A stretch of DNA of 6,723 bases from CAYPHJ01 sp964410485 (GCA_964410485.1 CAYPHJ010000170.1:1-6723), one strand, 5' to 3'; positions 1-6,701 are shown, counted from the stretch's first letter. Numbers and translations are program-made. Notes: generated by a model from the sequence alone, not told the origin.

Positions 1-694
1 CGCGCGTGGCAAACTCGCGCAAAACGCTTTCCAGCGTATCGAAATCGGCGAGAGTCCGTAGCGCCGCAAACGTGGGGAAACCCATCGGCAGTTGACAGTG
101 GTGAAAGAGCTGCAGCGCTCGATCCGCCGTGAGCCAAAGCGCATCTTCAACTTCTAGCCTGGCGACAGGTTGCTGGCGTTCAGGTAGCGCCGCGAGAAAC
201 AACCGTGTAGCAAAAGGTGTCCCGCAGGACGCGGGAATCAGCCAATGAGAGAAACTCAAGAGCCTGCCGGCATCACAAAATAAGCCCTTGCTTTTTAGCA
301 GCCGCAAAAAGTTTACCCCGGGTTTCTCGTTGGGCCGGGCGTTGCAATCGGGCTCCGCAGAAAAGGATTCGTTGGCCTCAGCGCTGGCAAGCAGTACTCC
401 TGTTTGTTCGAAAAGCTCTCTAATAGCCGCAATCCAGTATCCCAAAGCCTCACGCGCCTTCAAATGAGCCCCGATAGTCCGGCGCGCGACATCTTGAGAA
501 AGTCCGCGGCAGCGCATCACCATTGATGGCAATGAGTCCTCTGGCCGCACGCATCCGCCCGGGAAGCAATACACTCCCCCAAAGAAGGCCGCCTCTTTCG
601 GGCGGCGAACGAGAAAAATTTCAAAACCGCCGGACTCGGCCGGACGAATCAAGATCACGGCAGCAGCCGGCTTGGGCGGGTTTTCTGTACTCAT
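1..694 (-). CDS. Nudix hydrolase, NUDT19-like long form (3'-truncated by window edge)
   Basis: The frame is open for 231 codons from ATG at 694-692 to the left edge, so the C-terminus lies outside the window. I translated it by hand. Residues 10-30 form a first strand (AAAVILIRP, then FEIFLVRRP). Residues 43-51 give CFPGGCVRP and residues 90-102 give AIRELFEQTGVLL. Together these are the split, extended Nudix box seen in NUDT7/NUDT19-like proteins, which often cleave CoA or other nucleoside-diphosphate-linked substrates. The substrate here cannot be read from sequence. A later block (HWLIPASCGTPFATRLFLAALP, about residues 150-171) also matches that subfamily. The REUXEEXGU motif reads R92-E93-L94-F95-E96-Q97-T98-G99-V100, so the second Glu of the EE pair is Gln. 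The start overlaps the stop of the upstream NRDE gene (ATGA), which implies co-transcription and translational coupling. The Shine-Dalgarno is weak (GGAT about 6 bases upstream). Family call is firm; substrate is unknown. Confidence 0.9.
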   Translation of the reverse strand, partial: MSTENPPKPAAAVILIRPAESGGFEIFLVRRPKEAAFFGGVYCFPGGCVRPEDSLPSMVMRCRGLSQDVARRTIGAHLKAREALGYWIAAIRELFEQTGVLLASAEANESFSAEPDCNARPNEKPGVNFLRLLKSKGLFCDAGRLLSFSHWLIPASCGTPFATRLFLAALPERQQPVARLEVEDALWLTADRALQLFHHCQLPMGFPTFAALRTLADFDTLESVLREFATR

Positions 695-1563
695 CGGATA
701 TCCAGCTCGATTGCCGGTTCAAACCACGTTCGACACGGTGGGCCGGGACAAAAAAAAGTTTTCACCTGCCTCTTGGCTCGCGTGTAAACAATGATGCTCG
801 ATGAGACGGTTCCAGAAGCGCCGGCGTGTACACAGATCGCCTCCCTCGGGTCAACTGAACCATTGCCCAGCGAGTGGTCTCCAAGGACGGGAAGAAATAC
901 CCGAGCCCAATCAAAGGTCTCCCGGCCACCGAGCCGGAGGGTATCCTCAAGCGCGGCAAACTGCCCCTGCACCCGGTTGACTTTCTTCGATTTCAGATGG
1001 AAATCCAACGTATTGCCAAAGACATGGAGTCCCGCGGGCAGTTTTTCGAGGGCAAGCTCCTGACGAACATTATTGACGGCCCAGGCCTCCGTCGGATCGG
1101 CAAAAACGAGCGTGAAAGGTTGATATCTTTCCCTGTGGCTGCGCACGAATTCGATCCCTTGTGCAGCCTTTTTTGAACGAAGCATGTCAAGGCAAAGCAA
1201 CCCGCGCGAGCGGATGGGGTAATCCGTATCCAGTCTCGGTCTCGTGTCCCGCGTCTCGGATCTCGACTTGGTTCCAAGATGTTTTTGGCGCCCAGCGTCT
1301 CGGGTCTGGGGTTCAACTCGGGACTGCGAGCTATCGGCGGCACCGCTAGCGGTCCGGCGATTCAAGATCGCGGCGGTGAGCCCATGTTCGTTGACTCCCA
1401 GCCAGGTTCCACCGGCCCAAAGATCCTTGCCCGCGACAATAACCGGACTTGTCTGCCAAGCGTGAGGCACCATTGACGGCCGGTCATAGTGCTCATCCCG
1501 GTTGGCCGCGATCACCAACGGGTAGTCCTCAAAAACACGGAAATAAAGCGCGAGCGTACACAC
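691..1563 (-). CDS. NRDE/TANGO2-family protein with a repeat-derived internal insertion
   Basis: About 290 residues. The longest open frame starts at TTG 1569, giving M-F-V-C-T-L. I prefer GTG at 1563-1561, because the family normally starts MCTL with Cys at position 2. Numbering from the TTG, the signature NRDE is at 23-26, GGTWLGVN at 53-60, ILNRR at 68-72, SRGLLCLD at 121-128, LHVFGNTLDF at 181-190, ICVHAG at 245-250, SSSI at 256-259 and GPPC at 276-279. These blocks span the whole NRDE domain, so the protein looks intact. The family (human TANGO2, bacterial DUF833 proteins) has an NTN-hydrolase-like fold. Its biochemical role is not settled; haem handling and lipid or acyl-CoA metabolism have been proposed. 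Residues about 81-120 are a Arg/Thr/Asp/Ser-rich segment between ILNRR and SRGLLCLD, where relatives have only a short loop. The DNA there is heptamer-like repeat (see separate entry). The downstream neighbour is a Nudix hydrolase overlapping by 4 bases. Confidence 0.9.
   Translation of the reverse strand: MCTLALYFRVFEDYPLVIAANRDEHYDRPSMVPHAWQTSPVIVAGKDLWAGGTWLGVNEHGLTAAILNRRTASGAADSSQSRVEPQTRDAGRQKHLGTKSRSETRDTRPRLDTDYPIRSRGLLCLDMLRSKKAAQGIEFVRSHRERYQPFTLVFADPTEAWAVNNVRQELALEKLPAGLHVFGNTLDFHLKSKKVNRVQGQFAALEDTLRLGGRETFDWARVFLPVLGDHSLGNGSVDPREAICVHAGASGTVSSSIIVYTRAKRQVKTFFCPGPPCRTWFEPAIELDIR
1210..1329. repeat. Degenerate heptamer repeat segment inserted in frame in the NRDE gene
   Basis: On the plus strand this stretch has successive GTCTCGG-like units: GTCTCG at 1233, GTCTCGT at 1239, GTCCCGC at 1246, GTCTCGG at 1253, ATCTCGA at 1260, then GTCTCGG at 1297 and GTCTGGG at 1304. 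GCGTCTCGG occurs exactly at 1251-1259 and 1295-1303. GTTCCAAG at 1271-1278 is the same octamer that is repeated in tandem at the right edge of the window. Read on the minus strand it encodes about 40 residues of low complexity (SRSETRDTRPRLDTD and similar) with no stop codon, between two well-conserved NRDE blocks. The core of the repeat-like DNA is 1233-1324; the outer limits are set from the protein and are approximate. That it is an insertion is inferred from family knowledge. Confidence 0.7.
1342..1353. repeat. 12-base perfect palindrome beside the heptamer repeat
   Basis: ACCGCTAGCGGT equals its own reverse complement. It lies 12 bases from the edge of the repeat-derived segment and encodes part of TASG (residues 73-76, TTG numbering) in the NRDE protein. 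It could mark an end of the inserted element, or could be chance. It has no loop, so it would be a poor RNA hairpin. Confidence 0.4.
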
Positions 1564-1571
1564 AAACAACG

Positions 1572-1598
1572 TTTATAGAAAGCTCCTGGATTCTGCAA
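1572..1598 (-). promoter_or_regulatory. Candidate sigma-70-like promoter for the NRDE-Nudix pair
   Basis: On the minus strand TTGCAG (1598-1593) is followed after 15 bases by TATAAA (1577-1572). The spacer is shorter than the usual 16-18. TATAAA ends only 8 bases before the preferred GTG start at 1563, so a transcript from it would be almost leaderless. An AGGAG lies inside the spacer (1587-1583), 13 bases from the TTG at 1569 and 19 from the GTG. If AGGAG is the true ribosome binding site, then transcription must start further upstream and this promoter call is wrong. Confidence 0.3.
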
Positions 1599-1656
1599 AT
1601 ACGCCGCCGGTATGTAGGTTTGTCGTCGAGGGGGTAATTATGTTAGCTTCGAAATT

Positions 1657-1664
1657 AAGGAAAG
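1657..1664 (+). promoter_or_regulatory. Ribosome binding site of the AAA ATPase gene
   Basis: AAGGAAAG lies with its AAGGA core 9 bases before the ATG at 1671. This supports that ATG as the start and is one of only two good Shine-Dalgarno sites in the rightward series. Confidence 0.7.
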
Positions 1665-1670
1665 ATCGTC

Positions 1671-2633
1671 ATGTTTCAATCAGTGGATGAGGTCATCGCC
1701 GGATTGAGTGGGGAAAAGTACATCTGTAACAAACAGGTTGCCACTGTGGTTTACCTAGGCACCGCGCTTAAAAAACCCATTCTTGTCGAGGGCCCGGCGG
1801 GTGTCGGCAAGACAGAACTGGGCAAGGTTCTGGCCAGCGCGCTCGGCATGGAGTTGATCAGGTTGCAGTGTTACGAAGGCCTGGATGAAGCAAAGGCTCT
1901 GTATGAGTGGGAATACGCCAAACAACTCCTCTATACACAGATTCTCAAAGAAAAAATCGATGAAATACTACAAGGTGCTCGCACGCTACAGGAAGCCGTT
2001 GACTGTATCGCCAAGCAGGACGGCGTGTTTTTCTCTGACCGATTCCTGCTGCCACGGCCGCTACTCCAGGCGCTTCTCTCGGACAAACCCTCTGTCCTGT
2101 TGATCGATGAAGTGGACAAATCCGACGCGGAATTTGAAGCCTTTCTCCTGGAAGTTCTAAGTGACTTTCAGATTTCGGTGCCTGAAATCGGAACCCTCAA
2201 GGCAAAGCACCTCCCGATCGTCGTTCTGACAAGCAACAACAGCCGTGAAATGTCGGACGCTTTGAAGCGGCGCTGCCTCCATCTGTATTTGGATTTTCCC
2301 GATGCACAGCGGGAAATGGAGATCATCAAATTAAAGGTTCCAGGCGTGACCGATCAGCTGGCCCAGGACGTCGTTCAGCTGCTGCAGCGCATGCGTAAGC
2401 TCGACCTCAAAAAAACACCGAGCATCAGTGAAACGCTCGATTGGGTGAAAGCACTGACGCTTCTCAATGTGAAGCAACTCGATCAGGAGCTCGTAGAGCA
2501 AACGTTATCCGCATTGGTGAAGCACGAAGCCGACATCCGCAAGGCCAATAATGAGCTGAAGGCCTACCTCACAGAGCGAAAAAGCCGCCAATCCTCGCCC
2601 AGCGTGAGCAGCGATAAGGACCACCTGCACTGA
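1671..2633 (+). CDS. MoxR/CoxD-type AAA+ ATPase
   Basis: A 320-residue AAA+ ATPase of the MoxR class, usual length for the CoxD-like branch. Walker A is GPAGVGKT (41-48), Walker B is LLIDEVDK (143-150), sensor 1 is in VVLTSNN (184-190), an arginine-finger region is LKRRCLH (198-204), and a sensor-2 type block SISETLDWVKAL is at 251-262. LYEWEY at 77-82 is also typical of this branch. All nucleotide-binding and hydrolysis residues appear intact. The C-terminal 20 residues are Ser/charged and probably disordered. Such ATPases act in the cytoplasm with a VWA partner as chaperones that mature or activate client enzymes; CoxD helps assemble the Mo-Cu site of CO dehydrogenase. The VWA partner follows after 13 bases. 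No cox structural gene is in the window, so the client is unknown and I assign no symbol. It appears to be the first gene of the rightward transcription unit. Confidence 0.95.
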   Translation: MFQSVDEVIAGLSGEKYICNKQVATVVYLGTALKKPILVEGPAGVGKTELGKVLASALGMELIRLQCYEGLDEAKALYEWEYAKQLLYTQILKEKIDEILQGARTLQEAVDCIAKQDGVFFSDRFLLPRPLLQALLSDKPSVLLIDEVDKSDAEFEAFLLEVLSDFQISVPEIGTLKAKHLPIVVLTSNNSREMSDALKRRCLHLYLDFPDAQREMEIIKLKVPGVTDQLAQDVVQLLQRMRKLDLKKTPSISETLDWVKALTLLNVKQLDQELVEQTLSALVKHEADIRKANNELKAYLTERKSRQSSPSVSSDKDHLH

Positions 2634-2646
2634 ACCATTTTGTTCG

Positions 2647-4053
2647 ATGGAAGAGAGAATCATTGAATTTGCCAACGTCCTGCGGCGTAACGGTGTCCGC
2701 GTATCGCTCGCCGAAAGCATGGACGCGTTCCGCGCGCTGGATCTCCTCGGCATTCGTGATCCGCTATTGTTTCGCCACGCGCTCAGAACCACATTGGTCA
2801 AGCGTTCCATCGATATCGGTCCTTTCGACGAGTTGTTTGACTTCTTCTTTTTCGGCATCGGCGCCGCTCTCGACGCTCTCGACCACCGCGCGATGCAGGA
2901 GTTGGGACTTATGCCGGATCAGTTCCAGCAAATGCTGGAGCAGATCCGAAGTTTGTTGAACGGGTTCGACGGCGAGATCTCCGAATTGACCAGGGCACTG
3001 CTGCAGGGGAACAAGGGCGAGCTGGAACGATTGCTGCGCGACGCAGTGACCGGGGAACGCCAGGCGGACGCGTACGACGGTTTTCGGTCTACTCCCTACA
3101 CCCGGCTGGCCGGGCGACTCGGGCTCAATCGGGTGCAAACGGAAGTCGAACGGTTCAAGGCAATGCTCCAGATGCTGGCGCAGAACGGCGAGGACCTGCA
3201 AAGCGTGCTGCGCTATCTCGACGAGCGGATGCGCGATCTCAATCGTCTGTTGCGCGAACTCATTCAACAAGAACAACGAAAAGACGGAGTGGAGCCTTCG
3301 GAGCGGATGGCACGGGGCGCTTTTGCCGACAAGAGTTTCGCCTTCTACACAGAAGACGACGTACGGCGCATGAATGAGGCAGTGATGCGGCTCGCACAGC
3401 GTTTGAAGAACCGCTTGTCGGTGCGCCGCAAGAAGGCTGAACGGGGCCGCTTCAACGTAAAACAAACACTGCGCAAGAATCTGCGCTACGGCGGCGTCCC
3501 GTTTCGGATTGAAGTCGAGCGCCGCAAAAAAACCAGACCTCAGGTCATGCTGCTGTGCGATATCTCGGACTCCGTGTTGAACGCCTCCCGCTTCATGCTA
3601 CAATTCGTCTATTCCGTCCAGGACCTGTATGCCAAGGTACGTAGCTTCGTATTCGTGAGCGATATTGGCGAAGTCACGAAGCTCTTTGAAGAGGAGCAGA
3701 TCCATCGAGCGGTTGAAAGCGCTCTTCGCGGCGAGGTCATCGACGTCTTTTCACATTCCAATTTTGGCCGTGCCTTCGAGCTCTTCTATAAAAATTATTT
3801 TTCCGCTGTGAACAGCAAAACTACGGTATTGATCATCGGCGATGGGCGCAATAATTACAATCGGCCGAACGAATGGGTGCTAAGAGAAATCCAACATAAG
3901 GCGAAGCAGTTGATCTGGCTCAATCCCGAGACCCGAATGACATGGGGAGTAGGAGACAGCGAGATGCCGCGTTACCTCCCATATTGCGACGTCGCCGAAG
4001 AGTGCCGCAATCTCAACCAGCTTTATAAAGTCGTAGATTTAATCACGCCATGA
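2647..4053 (+). CDS. CoxE-like VWA-domain protein
   Basis: A 468-residue protein of the CoxE-like VWA family. Residues 1-65 are the family's helical N-terminal domain (FANVLRRNGVRVS, then LRTTLVKRSIDIGPFDELF), which supports the ATG at 2647 even though no Shine-Dalgarno is visible. Residues about 95-260 are charged, helical and variable. The VWA domain starts near residue 298. The MIDAS motif DxSxS is intact as D305-I-S307-D-S309, followed by HSNFGRAFELF (370-380) and IIGDGRNNYNRP (396-407). The C-terminal block has IWLNPETR (423-430), WGVGDSEM (433-440), YCD (446-448) and RNLNQL (454-459), all typical of this family. VWA partners of MoxR ATPases bind a divalent metal at the MIDAS and are thought to link the ATPase to its client. 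Expression is probably coupled to the upstream ATPase, with 13 bases between stop and start. Its stop overlaps the miaB start (ATGA). Confidence 0.93.
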   Translation: MEERIIEFANVLRRNGVRVSLAESMDAFRALDLLGIRDPLLFRHALRTTLVKRSIDIGPFDELFDFFFFGIGAALDALDHRAMQELGLMPDQFQQMLEQIRSLLNGFDGEISELTRALLQGNKGELERLLRDAVTGERQADAYDGFRSTPYTRLAGRLGLNRVQTEVERFKAMLQMLAQNGEDLQSVLRYLDERMRDLNRLLRELIQQEQRKDGVEPSERMARGAFADKSFAFYTEDDVRRMNEAVMRLAQRLKNRLSVRRKKAERGRFNVKQTLRKNLRYGGVPFRIEVERRKKTRPQVMLLCDISDSVLNASRFMLQFVYSVQDLYAKVRSFVFVSDIGEVTKLFEEEQIHRAVESALRGEVIDVFSHSNFGRAFELFYKNYFSAVNSKTTVLIIGDGRNNYNRPNEWVLREIQHKAKQLIWLNPETRMTWGVGDSEMPRYLPYCDVAEECRNLNQLYKVVDLITP

Positions 4054-5408
4054 AAACCTTTTACATTCAGACCTACGGTTGTCAGATGAACCAACACGAT
4101 TCGGATCGCATCCGCCGGGTGCTCAGTCGCAAGGACTACGTTGTAACGGAACAAATCGAGAATGCGGATTTGATTCTTCTGAACACCTGCAGCGTTAGAG
4201 ACAAAGCAGAGCAAAAGGTATACAGCGCTTTGGGAAGCTGGAAGGCTTTCAAGGAACGGCGCGAGAGCGTTGTCATAGGCGTGGGCGGCTGTGTGGCGCA
4301 ACAGGAAGGGGAGAATCTTCTCAAGCGGGTACCTCACCTGGATCTCGTCTTCGGCACCCACAATATCCACAAACTGCCGGACATGCTCGACGAGGTGTAC
4401 GAGAACCGTGCCCATCCTGTGGAACTCGCTTTCTACCGTGATCCCTCGTACATGGAAGATACGGCCGGTGGAACTCAGTTGCGGGGCGCCAAAGCGTTCG
4501 TGACCATCATGCAGGGATGCAATAAAGTTTGTAGCTTCTGCATCGTCCCACGCGTTCGCGGTCGGGAGGTTAGCCGGCCCAGCGCAAAGATTTTGGCCGA
4601 AATCGAGTCATTGGTTGGACGCGGCGTCAAAGAGGTCATGTTGCTCGGGCAAAATGTCAACTCCTATGGCAAAACGTCTCCCGAAGAAGTCACTTTCGCC
4701 GAGCTCTTGCGCCGCGTTAATGGCATTCACGGTCTTGAACGCATTCGTTTCACGACCTCGCACCCTCAAGACCTGTCCTCGGAGCTAGTCGACGCCTTCG
4801 CCCAACTCGATAAACTCTGCGAGCATTTACACCTCCCGGTCCAATCAGGGTCAGATAGCGTCCTGACGCGAATGCGCCGTGGTTATACGCGTCGTGAATA
4901 CTTGCATCGTATTCACTCGTTGAAGACGCGTTGTCCAAAAGTTTCCCTGAGCACCGACATCATCGTCGGTTTTCCGGGAGAAACCGACGGCGAGTTTGAG
5001 GAAACGCTAGAAATGCTGGAGCAAGTAGAGTATGATGAAATCTTCTCGTTCACCTATTCGCCGCGACCGCAAACCGTTTCGGCCAAGCTCTATGACAATG
5101 ATATAGCCGAAGAAATAAAAAAACAGCGTCTGAAGAGAGTCCAGAGCTTGCAACAGGCCATCTCATTGCGGAAGAATAGGGACAAAATCGGCACCGTGGA
5201 AACAATACTGGTAGACGGCAAATCAAAACTGAAAAACGGTCAGATCATGGGTCGCACGCGCAGTAATCGTATCGTCAATCTCGAGGGCCCGCACAGCCTC
5301 GTCGGGACACTGGCTTCCGTACGCATCACAGGGGCGACCGCGAATTCCCTGTTGGGAGAATTAGTCGGCGATCTGCCTGAATTCAAGTCAGAAGGGGTAA
5401 TGGCATGA
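4050..5408 (+). CDS. miaB: tRNA-2-methylthio-N6-dimethylallyladenosine synthase MiaB
   Basis: MiaB is a radical-SAM methylthiotransferase. It adds a methylthio group at C2 of N6-isopentenyladenosine at position 37 of tRNAs reading UNN codons, in the cytoplasm. The 452-residue length fits the family. The N-terminal MTTase domain (about 2-117) has the three auxiliary-cluster cysteines C11 (QTYGCQMN), C47 (LNTCSVR) and C81 (GGCVAQ). The radical-SAM cluster motif CxxxCxxC is C157-C161-C164 (GCNKVCSFCIVPRVRGRE). LPVQSGSD (262-269) and DIIVGFPGET (303-312) are core barrel motifs. A TRAM domain occupies about 377-441 with GRTRSNRIVN (401-410), which separates MiaB from MtaB and RimO. All six cluster cysteines are present. 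There is no Shine-Dalgarno; the start overlaps the VWA stop, so translation is probably coupled. The end overlaps the next gene by 4 bases. The substrate-preparing enzyme MiaA is not in the window. Confidence 0.97.
   Translation: MKTFYIQTYGCQMNQHDSDRIRRVLSRKDYVVTEQIENADLILLNTCSVRDKAEQKVYSALGSWKAFKERRESVVIGVGGCVAQQEGENLLKRVPHLDLVFGTHNIHKLPDMLDEVYENRAHPVELAFYRDPSYMEDTAGGTQLRGAKAFVTIMQGCNKVCSFCIVPRVRGREVSRPSAKILAEIESLVGRGVKEVMLLGQNVNSYGKTSPEEVTFAELLRRVNGIHGLERIRFTTSHPQDLSSELVDAFAQLDKLCEHLHLPVQSGSDSVLTRMRRGYTRREYLHRIHSLKTRCPKVSLSTDIIVGFPGETDGEFEETLEMLEQVEYDEIFSFTYSPRPQTVSAKLYDNDIAEEIKKQRLKRVQSLQQAISLRKNRDKIGTVETILVDGKSKLKNGQIMGRTRSNRIVNLEGPHSLVGTLASVRITGATANSLLGELVGDLPEFKSEGVMA
5391..5397 (+). 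promoter_or_regulatory. Ribosome binding site of the bifunctional nuclease gene
   Basis: GAAGGGG lies 7 bases before the ATG at 5405 and inside the last codons of miaB. It fixes the overlapping ATG as the start and allows initiation independent of pure coupling. Confidence 0.65.
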
Positions 5409-5932
5409 GCAAAAGGGAAGATACGATTCAAATGTCTGTCGGTGGCTTGACACTCGATCCCGTAACCAAGACACCGATCGTGATTCTAAAGGACACCGAT
5501 AATAAGCTGAACCTTCCGATTTGGATCGGCCTACTCGAAGCAACCGCGATGGCCACGGAAATTGAAGGCATTAAGATGGCCCGGCCGATGACCCATGACC
5601 TGTTAAAAAATATACTCGGCGAGGTCGGTTGTTCTGTCGAGTCAGTGGAGATTACCGAGCTTAAGGAAAACACCTATTATGCCCTCGTCCGCTTGAATGT
5701 GGCCGGACGCCAGGTCATGATCGATTCGCGCCCGAGCGACGCAATCGCGCTCGCGCTACGAACGAAGAGCCCCATCTACGTCGCCAAAGCGGTTTTAGAA
5801 GCGTCGAGCGTTCTGCAACAGACAGAAGAGGGAAAAGAGGCGGCAGTGGAAAACGTGTCCAACGTCTCCAAAGAGAAATGGGCAGAGATTCTCGAGAAGA
5901 TGTCTCCCGAAGATTTCAAATACAAGCAATAG
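5405..5932 (+). CDS. Bifunctional nuclease family protein (DUF151/BFN)
   Basis: A 175-residue protein. The BFN domain covers about residues 8-135: VGGLTLDPVTKTPIVILKD (12-30), LPIWIGLLEATAMA (37-50), RPMTHDLL (60-67) and the strongest signature, DSRPSDAIALALR (107-119). Members have been reported to have DNase and RNase activity in plants. The bacterial role is not firmly known, and no catalytic residue can be assigned from sequence alone. After a Glu/Lys-rich linker (140-155) a short tail KWAEILEKMSPEDF (158-171) forms an amphipathic helix that I associate with longer bacterial versions. No signal peptide or membrane segment is seen, so it is probably cytoplasmic. Its start overlaps the miaB stop (ATGA). 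The family call is firm, the function tentative. Confidence 0.92.
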   Translation: MSKREDTIQMSVGGLTLDPVTKTPIVILKDTDNKLNLPIWIGLLEATAMATEIEGIKMARPMTHDLLKNILGEVGCSVESVEITELKENTYYALVRLNVAGRQVMIDSRPSDAIALALRTKSPIYVAKAVLEASSVLQQTEEGKEAAVENVSNVSKEKWAEILEKMSPEDFKYKQ

Positions 5933-6003
5933 GCTGCGGTCCTTCCTTCCTGGTTATCGCTGCTTCTTTCGAATGATCCCTCCGGCCCTGTAGGCTCGCA
6001 CAT

Positions 6004-6684
6004 ATGCCGACTGCCAAAAGATTGACCCGCAAGGATCTGCGCCAACCCGATCTGTTTCAAAGGGCAACGCGAAGAGTTTTTGAAGGCTACGAGAGCAACC
6101 GCCATGCTGTCTGGCTGGCGGTTATAGCTTTAGTGCTCGTCGCTATCGGTATTGCAGCGTTTCAGATGTTTAAGGAGAGGCAAAACAGCGCTGCCGCACA
6201 AGCTTTCGCCGGGGCTATCGACCTGTATCACAACGGGAACTACGAAGAAGCAGTTCCAGCGTTCGAAACCGTCCAGAGCTACCGTTGGTCACGGTACGCC
6301 AATTTGGGCCACCTTTACCAGGCCAATGCGTATGTTGAGTTGAATGAACTGGATAAAGCGGCTACTGCGGCGCAGCGCTTTGTTATCGGAACCAGCGGTA
6401 ACTCGCTCATGCGTCAAATTGGTCTTTTTACGCTTGGCAATATCGAAGAACGTCGTGAGAATTGTAACGAAGCACTTCAACATTATGGCGAAGCTGTTAC
6501 GATAACCGGAGCCTTTCGCGAGGTCGCGCTACTGGGCAAGGCACGATGTTCCGAGCAAGTTGGCGATTTTAAAGCGGCCGTCGAAGCGTATAAAGAATAT
6601 TTGAAGACCCAACCCGCGTCGCCGATAGCGCTTCAAGTCAGAGAACTGGAGTCGAAGCTAGCCGCCCAGCCACCGGATAAGTAG
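6004..6684 (+). CDS. YfgM-like single-pass membrane TPR protein
   Basis: A 226-residue protein. Residues 1-34 are basic and cytoplasmic (RLTRKDLRQPD at 6-16). One hydrophobic segment at about 35-56 acts as a signal anchor, with positive charges before it, placing the C-terminal part outside the cytoplasmic membrane. The rest is helical with TPR-like units: AIDLYHNGNYEEAVPAF (71-87), YQANAYVELNELDKAATAA (105-123), LGNIEERRENCNEALQHY (144-161) and LGKARCSEQVGDFKAAVEAY (177-196). This layout matches YfgM/ancillary SecYEG-translocon and BamD-like TPR proteins. In E. coli YfgM associates with SecYEG and PpiD; assignment here is by architecture only. The ATG at 6004 follows a weak TAGG 9 bases upstream, and an in-frame stop shortly before rules out a much longer form. 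The 71-base gap from the previous gene is C/T-rich with no hairpin, so it may be co-transcribed or have its own promoter. Confidence 0.8.
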   Translation: MPTAKRLTRKDLRQPDLFQRATRRVFEGYESNRHAVWLAVIALVLVAIGIAAFQMFKERQNSAAAQAFAGAIDLYHNGNYEEAVPAFETVQSYRWSRYANLGHLYQANAYVELNELDKAATAAQRFVIGTSGNSLMRQIGLFTLGNIEERRENCNEALQHYGEAVTITGAFREVALLGKARCSEQVGDFKAAVEAYKEYLKTQPASPIALQVRELESKLAAQPPDK

Positions 6685-6701
6685 CTATCACCTCTGGGAG
6701 T

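Larger units (their letters stand above)
1564..1670. promoter_or_regulatory. Divergent intergenic region between the two transcription units
   Basis: Both flanking genes point outward, so promoters for the leftward NRDE-Nudix pair and the rightward AAA-VWA-miaB series must lie here unless they start inside a gene. An A/T-rich patch with TATGTT at 1639-1644 could be a -10 for the rightward genes, but no good -35 sits at the right distance. I see no clear operator or inverted repeat. Confidence 0.5.

Noticed and set aside
217..804. Small plus-strand frames at 217-423 and 523-804
   Set aside because: Both lie opposite the Nudix gene, whose 231 codons are open and carry family motifs. The predicted peptides are Arg/Pro/Ser-rich without motifs.
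1297..1323. Possible G-quadruplex from G-runs on the plus strand
   Set aside because: Only three runs of three or more G are close enough; a fourth run is lacking.
791..1476. Several plus-strand and minus-strand frames of 62-116 codons over the NRDE gene
   Set aside because: They overlap the NRDE domain in other frames. One contains translated heptamer repeat only, with no independent support.
2764..3465. 233-residue open frame on the minus strand inside the VWA gene
   Set aside because: It is antisense to a clearly conserved VWA-family gene. Its translation is rich in H, Q, V and L with no recognisable domain, as expected from a mirrored GC-rich frame.
4023..4415. 130-residue minus-strand frame over the start of miaB
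   Set aside because: It is antisense to the conserved cysteine region of miaB and has no recognisable motif or ribosome binding site.
5776..6105. 109-residue minus-strand frame spanning the bfn-TPR gap
   Set aside because: It is mostly antisense to the two real genes and shows no domain.
6685..6701. Possible terminator after the TPR gene
   Set aside because: No stem with a following T-run is present in the short stretch before the heptamer array.
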